DNA of 64,000 bases from NCBI RefSeq assembly GCF_030161375.1, contig NZ_BSSQ01000016.1, positions 1-64,000 of the forward strand. Direction: 5' to 3'. Source of the stretch: Paenibacillus glycanilyticus. GTDB lineage: Bacteria; Bacillota; Bacilli; Paenibacillales; Paenibacillaceae. The notes beneath the pieces were generated by a model. It was not told where the DNA came from. It was given only the letters and a program-made list of their open reading frames with translations, and did no database searches. Positions 36,127 to 45,036 of this stretch are shown one piece after another. Made by a program: the position numbers and the translations under genes. Positions within the stretch are counted from its first letter, which is position 1; every line of letters begins with the position of its first letter.

Positions 36127-38199
36127 ATGAAAGCGGTGGTTTCCGTGGAAAATCACGAGCTAATGCGATGGCTAGCTGAATGGGAACAACAAGGTTCTTT
36201 TGGTATATGGATGCGCAACGGCGTAGATGACGATTGGCGCAAGTGGAGAGGCACAGGGAATGTAGAAGAAGCGGCGACTTCGGAAGCAACAAAGGTTGAA
36301 GGCTTGCCGGAGGCATACGGCGATGCCAAGCAGCTGTTCTTTGCCTATGGGGAGCCTCTCTGGCGAGAGGTGGTGGTTCTTTTGCCAGCCGGAGTGGAAT
36401 TTCATCAGGATAAGGAAGAGCGGCTGCGCTCTACAATTCGCGAGTTGTGGCTTGAGGAAATGGTGCTTCAACAGCAGAAGGAGCATAAGGAATGGCTTAG
36501 GGGCCTTAGGGAATTAACGACTTCTCTGGATTTGAATGAGCTGCTTCTTCGCATCATGCGAACGGCGTTAACGGTTATCCCTTCCGCGAGTTACGGATTC
36601 TTTATGATGTACGAACCCGAGTCTGGCATGCTCGTACCGCGCGCTAGCGTTGGTATGCAGGATTCCATCTATCAATTTCGCGTCTATCCCGGCGAAGGCA
36701 TAACGGGCAAAGTGTTTCAAAGCGGAGAAGGCCATGTCTACGATTCCAGGGAAGCGATCTCCACGGCGATGGACAACGTGTCGGAGAGCAACTTTGCCAG
36801 TCTGTCCAAAGCTTTTGACGGGGCGGAGGATCTTGTTCAGACGGCGATGGCCGTGCCGGTTATGATGAATAACGAGAAAATCGGCGTTATGCTCGTTCAC
36901 CAGCTCCGCAGGCATGCCAAGTTGGACAAGCGGGATCTAGAGCGGCTTCAAGGCTTTGCCGATCAAGCGGCTATTGCGATCTCGAATGCCAGAATGTTTG
37001 CCGAGCTGGAAGAGAAGAACCGCTATTTGACCCGTCGCAACGAAATCCATGGCATATTCACCAAGCTGTCCGTAGAAGGCAAAGATTTGGAGACGGTAAC
37101 CCGGACCATGAGCGATATGATTGGATTACCCGTGTTTTTTGTAGATTTAACGAAGGATGAATGGTATCCCGCGGCGAGCGATATTCAAGGCATAATTGAT
37201 GAACTTCAGCATAATCGGCTTAGATACGAGACATCGACATGGACAATGGAAACTCCGGATAATGGTAGCTTCTATATGTACCCGGTATTAAACGGCGCGG
37301 TGCTTCTCGGCAGCTTTGCGGTTAAGCTGGTACGCCAGCTTGGACAGCTTGATTTGGTCGTTCTGGAGCAAGGCAGCGCCGTGACTGCGCTAGAAATGAT
37401 GAATACGCATTCCCTCGTCGAGATGCACTTCCGAAGCAATCAGGAGCTGTTTGGCGAACTGCTTGTTTGCCGCGAGCCGAAGAAGCTAGAGGGACGACTG
37501 AAAGGATTCGGTTTGTCGAAACACAACGCCATGTTTGTAGGCGTTCTGGAGCTTGCGGAGGAGCAGTCGGACGCCAAGCTGAGGGAAAGCAAGCTAAGGC
37601 GCATTGTCTCCGGGGTTGAGAAAGAGTTTGGAAGAGGCCATCATTTGCTGTTTGGCGCCCATAACAAAGTGACCATTCTGGCTTCCGCTGAAGACGAGAA
37701 GAAACAATATTTGTTTACGCGCAAGTTGAATGAGGTCGCCCGCAGATGGTCGGAAGTTTCCGGAACGACGCTGTATGGCGGAATTGGCGGCTTGTACAAA
37801 GGATTGGAGCATGTCGCCAAAAGCCATGAAGAAGCAAACCGTTCGCTTGCCTATATGAAGAGCCGCGGGTATCCGGAAATTACGCGCTATGGCGATATAG
37901 GCGTTAACCGGCTGTTTATTAATCAGGATCCGGAAGAGATAGATTCCTATGTCCAGGATGTGCTGATGCCGCTTCGCTCGCTCAAAGGCCAAGGACGTTC
38001 CGGCGAGTTGGAACATACGCTTAAGACGTATATGGCGGCTAACCGCTCCTCTGCCGTAACAGCCGAGAGACTACATGTTCATACCAATACGTTGTATCAT
38101 CGTCTGCGCAAGATCGAAGAACTGCTGGATATCGATCTGGATGATCCAGATGATTGGCTGAAAGTATACCTCGCTTGTCACCTAAGTTCTTCTTCCTAA
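36127..38199 (+). CDS. GAF domain/PucR-type transcriptional regulator
   Basis: A 690-residue regulator. After an N-terminal region of about 115 residues comes a GAF domain (about 130-290, RVYPGEGITGKVFQSGEGHVY), a middle region resembling the PucR degenerate GGDEF-like unit (about 430-600), and a C-terminal helix-turn-helix of the PucR type (about 630-685, TAERLHVHTNTLYHRLRKIEELL). It is divergent from the AbgB pair, so it probably controls them. Start uncertain: ATG 36127 has no good ribosome site; GTG 36145 is possible. Confidence 0.82.
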   Translation: MKAVVSVENHELMRWLAEWEQQGSFGIWMRNGVDDDWRKWRGTGNVEEAATSEATKVEGLPEAYGDAKQLFFAYGEPLWREVVVLLPAGVEFHQDKEERLRSTIRELWLEEMVLQQQKEHKEWLRGLRELTTSLDLNELLLRIMRTALTVIPSASYGFFMMYEPESGMLVPRASVGMQDSIYQFRVYPGEGITGKVFQSGEGHVYDSREAISTAMDNVSESNFASLSKAFDGAEDLVQTAMAVPVMMNNEKIGVMLVHQLRRHAKLDKRDLERLQGFADQAAIAISNARMFAELEEKNRYLTRRNEIHGIFTKLSVEGKDLETVTRTMSDMIGLPVFFVDLTKDEWYPAASDIQGIIDELQHNRLRYETSTWTMETPDNGSFYMYPVLNGAVLLGSFAVKLVRQLGQLDLVVLEQGSAVTALEMMNTHSLVEMHFRSNQELFGELLVCREPKKLEGRLKGFGLSKHNAMFVGVLELAEEQSDAKLRESKLRRIVSGVEKEFGRGHHLLFGAHNKVTILASAEDEKKQYLFTRKLNEVARRWSEVSGTTLYGGIGGLYKGLEHVAKSHEEANRSLAYMKSRGYPEITRYGDIGVNRLFINQDPEEIDSYVQDVLMPLRSLKGQGRSGELEHTLKTYMAANRSSAVTAERLHVHTNTLYHRLRKIEELLDIDLDDPDDWLKVYLACHLSSSS

Positions 38200-38226
38200 G
38201 CGCTAAGCTAGATGCACTCATCCCCC

Positions 38227-39999
38227 TCATTCATTTATCGGGAGCAGGATCGCAATCAGCGTTCCTCTTCCCGGTTTGCTTTTTATTTGCAGCTCGCCTC
38301 TATGCCCATAAGCCAGCTGAATTCTCCGCTGCGTATTAATAAGGCCGATATGATTGGTCGGAGGCGAATCGCTTTGGAGCATCATTCTAATCCTCATCAT
38401 TCTCTCTGGCGTTATGCCATTCCCGTTATCGATGACAGCAAGCCGAAGTTGGCTGCCTTGCCGCTGAATCTTGATTTTAATCGATATCTTGGAGCCTGGT
38501 CGAAGGCCGTGCTCCAAGCTGTTCTCAATAAGCGGTTGAAAAATAAGCTTAAGCACTTCAAATTCCTCAAGCTCGGCATCGTATTCCCACCAAATGTCGA
38601 ACTGCTTGCCATGCCGAATTCTCTGGATGGCCACGTAGCTTTTTGTATTTGCGATTTCTACCCGCAGCGGCACTAGGGAACTTTGACCTTCAAGGGAATA
38701 GCGCAAAATATCCGATAAATGTTCCACCATGCCCGTCAGCTCGTTAGGCCCGTCCGTATATTTAGCCGCTTTCCAATGAATGGTCTCCAGCGTATTGTAC
38801 AGAAAATGAGGATTTAGCTGGGACTGCAAGGCGGCGAACTCCGCGGCTTTGGTTTTGTACTGGCTCTCCGACAGCTGAATTCGGATGTAATTATGTTCGA
38901 TGAAATTTTGCAGCAGGCTGCGGATAATTTGGCTATGCATGCTGTTTTTCCTTGTGCGGTGAACGGGAAGAGGTTTGCCTTTTTCTGCCGCGTCGAGAAT
39001 CGAAATGATGAGTTTTAAATCCCGGTAGTTCTTTTGCGTTAATTTGTAAGCGAGCAAGCTGGCGGCAATAAGCGATAAAGAGAGCAAAATTCCACTGATG
39101 GTGAGTAGCCGCTGAAGCGTGGTATAAAGCGATTTCTTCGGCGATACCGAAATAAATGTCCAGTTATACGGTACCGAATTCATCTTGTTAATGAGCATAG
39201 CCTCGCCGGCCGCGGTTATGGAAAAGGAAGGATTGGCATGGGCAATAATGCTTTTAATCTCGCTTGATTTCAGTCCGGTCCGGGCGTCATTGCCAAACAT
39301 AACGGAGCCAAACTCGTCTACGACAAGCAGCTTTTGCCCTTTAAGGGTAGATAAATCGTTCAGCCGCCGTTCAATATATTGCCGCTTAATATTGAGGACA
39401 ATGACGCCTTCCGTATTATCGCGGACTTTGAAGTTGCGGTACATCGTAATCACGCTGTTATTAACGAGTTGTTTGTTGAGATTATACCGGGGAATAATCC
39501 GGCTCTCGGTCCAAATATCTTTGTCTCCGGCATGTTTCTCATAACTGGCGTACCAGGTGCGGTCAGGATCTTCTTCGAGGGAGAGGAATCCGCCGGAGAC
39601 CGAAGAGATAAACCGTTTGTTATCGTTTCTTAGATAAATATAAATGGAGTCGATGTAAGGCTGCGCAATGGAGGGAGAGTCGATAAAGTTTTTCAAAGCG
39701 GCTAGCTGTTCCTCGTCCGCTGCGGTCGGGCGCGGCTTGTTCAGCATGCTTTTCAAGTTCATGAACTGGGTTGCGCTAGCAATAATATGGAGATTCAAAG
39801 ACTGTTGTTCGTTAAATAGAAGTTCAATGTTTTCCTTCGTTTGCTTCAGCATGTTCGTATTTCGATTGTTAATCTCGTTCACGGCGTACTGCTGGATGAG
39901 AAAAGCGGACAAAGCCCCTAAGACGACAAGCGGAATGAGCATAGGCAGCAAAAAAATCAGCAAATTTTGGGTGAAAAAGCGGGCTGTCGTCGTCATCAC
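38227..39999 (-). CDS. YesM-type sensor histidine kinase
   Basis: A 590-residue membrane kinase. Two membrane helices (about 12-33 and 290-315) flank a large extracellular sensor domain. The kinase core is of the His_kinase class: LQSQLNPHFLYNTLETIHW carries the phospho-His, and the ATPase ends with GNGITPERMMRIR and GLINTQRRIQLAYG. No clear HAMP was identified. The start GTG lies 4 bp after the response regulator stop, so the two form one transcript. In Paenibacillus these systems usually control sugar or peptide ABC transporters. Confidence 0.9.
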   Translation of the reverse strand: MMTTTARFFTQNLLIFLLPMLIPLVVLGALSAFLIQQYAVNEINNRNTNMLKQTKENIELLFNEQQSLNLHIIASATQFMNLKSMLNKPRPTAADEEQLAALKNFIDSPSIAQPYIDSIYIYLRNDNKRFISSVSGGFLSLEEDPDRTWYASYEKHAGDKDIWTESRIIPRYNLNKQLVNNSVITMYRNFKVRDNTEGVIVLNIKRQYIERRLNDLSTLKGQKLLVVDEFGSVMFGNDARTGLKSSEIKSIIAHANPSFSITAAGEAMLINKMNSVPYNWTFISVSPKKSLYTTLQRLLTISGILLSLSLIAASLLAYKLTQKNYRDLKLIISILDAAEKGKPLPVHRTRKNSMHSQIIRSLLQNFIEHNYIRIQLSESQYKTKAAEFAALQSQLNPHFLYNTLETIHWKAAKYTDGPNELTGMVEHLSDILRYSLEGQSSLVPLRVEIANTKSYVAIQRIRHGKQFDIWWEYDAELEEFEVLKLIFQPLIENSLEHGLRPGSKISIKIKIQRQGSQLRLAVIDNGNGITPERMMRIRMMLQSDSPPTNHIGLINTQRRIQLAYGHRGELQIKSKPGRGTLIAILLPINE

Positions 40000-40003
40000 G
40001 GTA

Positions 40004-40741
40004 TTAGTCCTCGTTTCGGTATTCTCTTGGCGTCACTCCGAAATAGCTGCGGAACATTCTTGTGAAGTTTTTGGCGTTGCTGTATCCTACGGCTTCGCTA
40101 ATCTCATACGTCTTCGATCCGGTTGCGCGTAGCAGTTCAGCCGCTTTATCCATGCGAAGCTTGGTCAAGAAATCCGAGAAGTTCTCTCCCGTCTTGGTTT
40201 TGAAGTATTTGCTTAAATAGTAGGGGTTCAAAAAAACATGCCGGGCAGCCGATTCAAGCGTGGCGCTTGCTAAATGGTCATGTAAATACGCCTTTACCTT
40301 CTCAATGGTCTGATCACCCGAGGGGATATCCGGTGCCAAGGCGGGGACGGCCGGAAGCTGTTTGGTCTGATCGAGTTCGTTCCTCAGTTGGCCGAATACT
40401 TCGGCGATCTCCGCGTATTTGGTCGGTTTGGTCAAATATCTTCTAACCCCGTATTGCATGGCGGATTGGGCATATTCGAATTCCCGGAAACCGCTGAGCA
40501 GAACAACCTTCACTTCCGACTGCTGCCGAAACAGTCTTTCCGCTACTTCGATTCCCGTTAGAGCAGGCATTCGAATATCGCACAGCAGTACGTCTACCGG
40601 CTGCCCGGCAATAAAAGCAAGCGCCTCTTCGCCGTCGCTCGCTTGTCCTACGACGCGATAGCCAAATTCATGCCAAGGAAAATAGTTGCTTAGTCCGTTA
40701 CGGATTTCGCTCTCGTCATCTGTGATCAATAAATTGTACAA
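40004..40741 (-). CDS. YesN-type AraC response regulator
   Basis: A 245-residue response regulator. Receiver domain with acceptor D55 (LLCDIRMPALTG) and K in LTKPTKYAE; C-terminal AraC helix-turn-helix pair (about 145-245) with NPYYLSKYFKTKTGENFSDFL and ending YFGVTPREYR. TTG 40741 follows GGGAGGT by a good distance; longer readings have no support. It is divergent from the ABC transporter operon, which is the obvious target. Confidence 0.9.
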   Translation of the reverse strand: MYNLLITDDESEIRNGLSNYFPWHEFGYRVVGQASDGEEALAFIAGQPVDVLLCDIRMPALTGIEVAERLFRQQSEVKVVLLSGFREFEYAQSAMQYGVRRYLTKPTKYAEIAEVFGQLRNELDQTKQLPAVPALAPDIPSGDQTIEKVKAYLHDHLASATLESAARHVFLNPYYLSKYFKTKTGENFSDFLTKLRMDKAAELLRATGSKTYEISEAVGYSNAKNFTRMFRSYFGVTPREYRNED

Positions 40742-40852
40742 ATCCGCCACCTCCCAAGAGAAGTTTTCAGACAATTCTAAAATTTAGATACCTATTTAGC
40801 CTTGGACCATCCGGGAAGTTAAAAAATGAATCCTATCTGCTTAAGAGAAGGG

Positions 40853-40872
40853 TCTGTAATGTTCTGTAATAT
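40853..40872. repeat. Tandem direct repeat upstream of the response regulator
   Basis: TCTGTAATGT followed at once by TCTGTAATAT, a head-to-tail repeat with a 10-bp period in the region between the AraC-type regulator and the transporter operon. AraC-type regulators commonly bind direct repeats at helical spacing. The surrounding 40742-41096 region has no gene. Confidence 0.4.
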
Positions 40873-41048
40873 TGATGTTAAATAAAGTTACATAGAAAGC
40901 AGTCGGTTGTTGGCAGGGGCTTACGCTCGAACAGGTGGGAACTTACCGCGAATATACCATATTAGCAGGTAGAAGAGTAGGTAGAACCCCACAATTATGG
41001 AGCGACAAAAATGTGCGTTTGCACAAAGGTTCCAAGGGTCTGATCAAA

Positions 41049-41071
41049 CAGTGTCATAATACCTGACACTG
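41049..41071 (+). repeat. Inverted repeat in the transporter operon leader
   Basis: CAGTGTCA-TAATACC-TGACACTG, perfect 8-bp arms, 13 bases before the AGGAGG of the first transporter gene. It could be an operator or an mRNA hairpin; no T run follows directly, so it is not a standard terminator. Confidence 0.5.
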
Positions 41072-41096
41072 ATGTTTCTTTTTAGGAGGGTGAACC

Positions 41097-42101
41097 ATGC
41101 TGCTGGAGATTAAAGATTTGAAGACCGTCTTCAAAACGGAAAAAGGCGAGGTTACATCGGTAGACGGAGTAAGCATACAGGTTGGCAAAGGGGAAACCAT
41201 CGGCATTGTCGGAGAGTCTGGCTGCGGGAAAAGCGTTACATCGCTTTCGGTTATGAGGCTGCTCGGCAAAAACGGACGAATCAAAGAAGGAGAAGTCCGC
41301 TTTATGGGCAAGGATCTCGCCAAGCTGTCCGAATCCGAGCTGCGGCAAATGCGCGGCGGCGAGATGGCGATGATTTTTCAAGAACCGATGACTTCCCTAA
41401 ATCCGGTATTTACGGTCGGCAATCAATTAGTTGAAGCGATCCGGCTTCACTCCGATTTGAAGGGCAAAGCCATGGAAGAATATGCGATTGAAATGCTGAA
41501 GAAGGTTGGCATTCCCCGCCCTGACGCCATTATGAAGAGCTTTCCGCATGCCTTATCCGGCGGGATGAGACAAAGGGTCATGATTGCCATGGCGCTCTCG
41601 TGCAAACCAAAGCTGCTTATTGCGGATGAACCAACGACTGCGCTCGACGTGACGATACAAGCTCAAATTCTGAATCTGATGAAGGGGCTTAGGGAAGAGA
41701 TCGGAGCTTCCATCATGCTCATAACGCATGACCTCGGCGTTATTGCGGAGATGGCTGACAAGGTAGTCGTTATGTATGCCGGTCAGGTCGTGGAAGAGAC
41801 GGATGTCTATACCTTGTTCGAAAATCCTCTTCATCCGTATACGCAAGGTTTAATGAAGTCCATTCCGCATCTCCATAATGATACCGGAGACACGCTGGAG
41901 TCTATTCCAGGGGCCGTGCCGCCGCTGACCAATATGCCTGCCGGCTGCAGGTTCCATGACCGGTGCGCATTCGCAAGCGAGAAATGCCAATTGGATGCTC
42001 CGGTGTTCAAGCCGGTGACGGAAGGACATTCGGTTCGTTGTTGGAAAGCGCAGGAGCCGGAAGTATGGCAGCTTGAACCCCGAGAGGAGGAAGCGGTATG
42101 A
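41097..42101 (+). CDS. Oligopeptide ABC transporter ATP-binding protein (OppD-like)
   Basis: ATPase subunit of an Opp/Dpp importer, 334 residues. Walker A GESGCGKSV near residue 40, signature LSGGMRQRV, Walker B LLIADEPTTALD, and the C-terminal oligopeptide-transporter extension with its Cys pattern CRFHDRCAF. First gene of a five-gene transporter set and preceded by AGGAGGGTG. It overlaps the next gene by 4 bp. Confidence 0.93.
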   Translation: MLLEIKDLKTVFKTEKGEVTSVDGVSIQVGKGETIGIVGESGCGKSVTSLSVMRLLGKNGRIKEGEVRFMGKDLAKLSESELRQMRGGEMAMIFQEPMTSLNPVFTVGNQLVEAIRLHSDLKGKAMEEYAIEMLKKVGIPRPDAIMKSFPHALSGGMRQRVMIAMALSCKPKLLIADEPTTALDVTIQAQILNLMKGLREEIGASIMLITHDLGVIAEMADKVVVMYAGQVVEETDVYTLFENPLHPYTQGLMKSIPHLHNDTGDTLESIPGAVPPLTNMPAGCRFHDRCAFASEKCQLDAPVFKPVTEGHSVRCWKAQEPEVWQLEPREEEAV

Positions 42102-43099
42102 CAGAGGCAATAACGACCACGACGGCTGCCGAGCCGCTGCTGCGCGTGCAAGGCTTGAAAACCTATTATCCGATTAGACGCGGGCTGTTATCCCGGACGG
42201 TTGGCAACGTGAAGGCCGTTGACGATATTACGCTCGAGTTGTATCCCGGCGAGACGCTTGGCCTTGTAGGCGAATCGGGCTGCGGCAAGTCAACGATTGG
42301 CCGAAGCATTATCCGGCTGGAGAATCCGACGGACGGCTCGATTTGGTTCGATGGGGAAGACATTACGAAACATTCCATATCCGATCTGCGGTCGGTACGG
42401 CCAAAGATGCAGATGATTTTCCAAGATCCGTTCTCCTCGCTTAATCCCCGGATGCGGGTAGGGGAGCTGCTTGCTGAACCGATGAGGGTTCACGGAATCG
42501 TCCCTGACGGCGAACTGGAGAAGCGGATTGACTGGCTTCTGGATATGGTCGGCATTCCCCGCAGCTACAAGCAGCGCTTCCCTCATGAATTCTCGGGGGG
42601 GCAGCGGCAGCGGATCGGCATTGCCCGCGCGATATCCTTAAATCCAAAGCTGATCGTATGCGATGAACCGGTATCTGCGCTGGACGTGTCGATTCAGGCG
42701 CAAATTCTCAATTTGCTGAAAGATTTGCAGAAGGAGCTGGGACTGACTTATTTGTTCATCGCCCATGGTCTTGGGGCAGTCAAATATATAAGCAACCGAA
42801 TTGCCGTAATGTATCTCGGCAAAGTCGTGGAGATCGGGACGAAGGAGGAGATATTCGCAAACCCCCGTCATCCTTACACCCAAGCGTTGCTTAATGCTTA
42901 CCCCGTTCCCGAGCCGCGAAAGCGCGGGCAACAGCGAATTGTCCTGCAAGGCGACGTGCCAAGCCCGGCTAATCCGCCATCCGGCTGCCGCTTCCATACG
43001 CGGTGTCCTTTTGCGCAAGCCATATGCAAGGAGATTGAACCTCAGCTTGAAGGCGGCGAGCACGCGTCGGCGTGCCATTATCCCCTCGCCGCTACATAG
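42098..43099 (+). CDS. Oligopeptide ABC transporter ATP-binding protein (OppF-like)
   Basis: Second ATPase subunit, 333 residues. Walker A GESGCGKST, signature FSGGQRQRIGIARA, Walker B LIVCDEPVSALD, and the OppF ending CRFHTRCPFAQAIC. The HGLGAVKY segment has Gly where most OppF proteins read HDLSVV, so the H-loop His is present but the residue after it is unusual. Coupled to the OppD-like gene. Confidence 0.93.
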   Translation: MTEAITTTTAAEPLLRVQGLKTYYPIRRGLLSRTVGNVKAVDDITLELYPGETLGLVGESGCGKSTIGRSIIRLENPTDGSIWFDGEDITKHSISDLRSVRPKMQMIFQDPFSSLNPRMRVGELLAEPMRVHGIVPDGELEKRIDWLLDMVGIPRSYKQRFPHEFSGGQRQRIGIARAISLNPKLIVCDEPVSALDVSIQAQILNLLKDLQKELGLTYLFIAHGLGAVKYISNRIAVMYLGKVVEIGTKEEIFANPRHPYTQALLNAYPVPEPRKRGQQRIVLQGDVPSPANPPSGCRFHTRCPFAQAICKEIEPQLEGGEHASACHYPLAAT

Positions 43100-43126
43100 T
43101 CCAGGAGACAGGAAAGGAGTGATTCC

Positions 43127-44077
43127 ATGCTAACGTACGTCATTCGCCGAATTCTGATCGCGATTCCCGTCCTGTTGGGCATTACGATTATTAATTTTGT
43201 CATTATCAACCTCGCGCCGGGCAATCCGGTGGACATGTACATGACTCCGGATACGCCTCCCGAGCTGCTGGAACTTAGGAAGGAACAGCTTGGCCTGAAT
43301 GATCCGATAATCGTGCAATACATCAAGTGGCTGGGGCAGCTGCTGTCAGGCAACCTTGGCTACTCTTTCAGTACGAGCGAGTCTGTCGGATCCATTATAG
43401 GAGAGAGACTTGGCCAAACGATGCTGCTTGGATTTTGCGCGCTGCTGCTTGGTCTCCTGATCGCCCTGCCGATCGGCATTATGAGCGCGGTCAAACAAAA
43501 CTCGAAATTCGATTATGTGATGACCGGCTTGTCTTTTGTCGGAACTTCGATCCCCCAGTTTTTCCTCGGTCTGGTCTGCATTTATATCTTCGCGGTTAAC
43601 CTCGGTTGGTTGCCTGTCGGAGGCACGGAAACGTTAGGCGGGGGTGGCGGCATAGGTGATCGGATTTTGCATATCGTGCTGCCGGCCGTAGCGCTTGCCG
43701 TCGGAATCGCCGGTCGGAAGGTTCGGTATATTCGCGCCAGTATGCTGGACGTACTGAAACAGGATTATCTCCGAACCGCACGTGCCAAAGGAGTGAGGGA
43801 GTTTTTCGTAACGAATAAACATGCGCTCCGCAATGCTCTTATTCCGGTTATTACTGTCGTGGGCATGGAAATTCCGCTGCTCTTCGGAGGTGCGGTTATC
43901 GTGGAGCAGCTGTTCCAATGGCCGGGGATCGGCCAGCTGACCATTCAATCGATTATGTCGCGCGATTACTCAACGATTATGGGACTGAACTTGGTCGCCG
44001 CCATTATTGTCTTATCTGCCAATCTGCTTACGGATATTTTCTATTCGGTAGCGGACCCGCGGATCAAGTATCACTAA
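43127..44077 (+). CDS. Peptide ABC transporter permease (DppB/OppB-like)
   Basis: Six-helix permease of 316 residues. RRILIAIPVLLGITIINFVI is the first helix and RTARAKGVREFFVTNKHALRNALIPV is the EAA loop that docks the ATPase. RBS AAAGGAGTG. The N-terminal PGNPVDMYM segment is typical of DppB. Confidence 0.93.
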   Translation: MLTYVIRRILIAIPVLLGITIINFVIINLAPGNPVDMYMTPDTPPELLELRKEQLGLNDPIIVQYIKWLGQLLSGNLGYSFSTSESVGSIIGERLGQTMLLGFCALLLGLLIALPIGIMSAVKQNSKFDYVMTGLSFVGTSIPQFFLGLVCIYIFAVNLGWLPVGGTETLGGGGGIGDRILHIVLPAVALAVGIAGRKVRYIRASMLDVLKQDYLRTARAKGVREFFVTNKHALRNALIPVITVVGMEIPLLFGGAVIVEQLFQWPGIGQLTIQSIMSRDYSTIMGLNLVAAIIVLSANLLTDIFYSVADPRIKYH

Positions 44078-44098
44078 CAAGGAGAGGGGGCGGGCACG

Positions 44099-44998
44099 AT
44101 GTCTACTGTCAAAACGGCTACCCCGGGAACGGTGGTCTACGCCGTCCGCGAAGAACGTTCCGAAGGGGCTTTCCGCCAAATGTCGCGGCGCTTCATGAAG
44201 CATAAGTTAGCCGTCGTTGGTCTTGTCATCACGTTATTTCTTATCTTTATTGCAATTTTTGCTCCATGGCTATCCCCGCATAATCCTTATGCGGTAACCG
44301 CCGAATTCTCGGCTGCGCCATCCTCCGTCCACTTGCTCGGTACCGATCAGGTAGGCCGGGATGTGCTGGCCCGCTTGATCTACGCAACAAGAGTATCGGT
44401 TATCGTAGGTTTCGGAACGGTGGCGCTGTATGTAACGTTTGGTACCGTCGTTGGCCTATTGTCCGCTTACATCGGCGGCTGGGTAGATATGCTCGTGATG
44501 CGCATCACCGATATGTTTATGGCTTTCCCTTATATGATGGTTATTCTGGTTGTTGTCAGCGTGCTTGGCCCAACCTTATGGACGCTGGTTCTAGTCCTGG
44601 CTTTATTCTCCTGGCCGGCGATCGCAAGGCTGGTACGGGGGAGCGTATTGACGCTTAAGCAAATGGATTATGTAAAAGCGGGCGTGTCCCTTGGTCTAAG
44701 CACGCCGCGAATCGTGTTCCGCCACATTTTGCCCAATGCGCTTGCTCCTATTATTGTTAACGCGACGTTTGGCGTAGCGGCGGCGATTATGGCCGAGTCC
44801 GGACTGAGCTTCCTCGGAATGGGCGTTCAACCTCCGACGGCAAGCTGGGGCAACATGCTGACAGACGCCCAATCGATCAGCGTTATGACCGATCAGCCTT
44901 GGTTATGGCTGCCGCCGGGCATTATGATTCTGGTCATCGTTCTGGCGATCAACTTCGTTGGCGATGGTTTGCGCGACGCGTTTGATCCTAAACAATAG
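44099..44998 (+). CDS. Peptide ABC transporter permease (DppC/OppC-like)
   Basis: Second permease, 299 residues. Starts with a cytoplasmic stretch, then a helix at about 38-58, the LLGTDQVGRDVLARL segment characteristic of DppC, and the ATPase-docking loop KAGVSLGLSTPRIVFRHILPNAL. 21 bp after the DppB-like gene. Confidence 0.93.
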   Translation: MSTVKTATPGTVVYAVREERSEGAFRQMSRRFMKHKLAVVGLVITLFLIFIAIFAPWLSPHNPYAVTAEFSAAPSSVHLLGTDQVGRDVLARLIYATRVSVIVGFGTVALYVTFGTVVGLLSAYIGGWVDMLVMRITDMFMAFPYMMVILVVVSVLGPTLWTLVLVLALFSWPAIARLVRGSVLTLKQMDYVKAGVSLGLSTPRIVFRHILPNALAPIIVNATFGVAAAIMAESGLSFLGMGVQPPTASWGNMLTDAQSISVMTDQPWLWLPPGIMILVIVLAINFVGDGLRDAFDPKQ

Positions 44999-45036
44999 CA
45001 ACAAGGATTCAAAAATATAGAGGTGGAGGGGTTTGG

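Noticed and set aside
40853-40872. WalR-type box TGTAAT-N-TGTAAT
   Set aside because: Spacing is four bases, while WalR sites need five (11-bp period).
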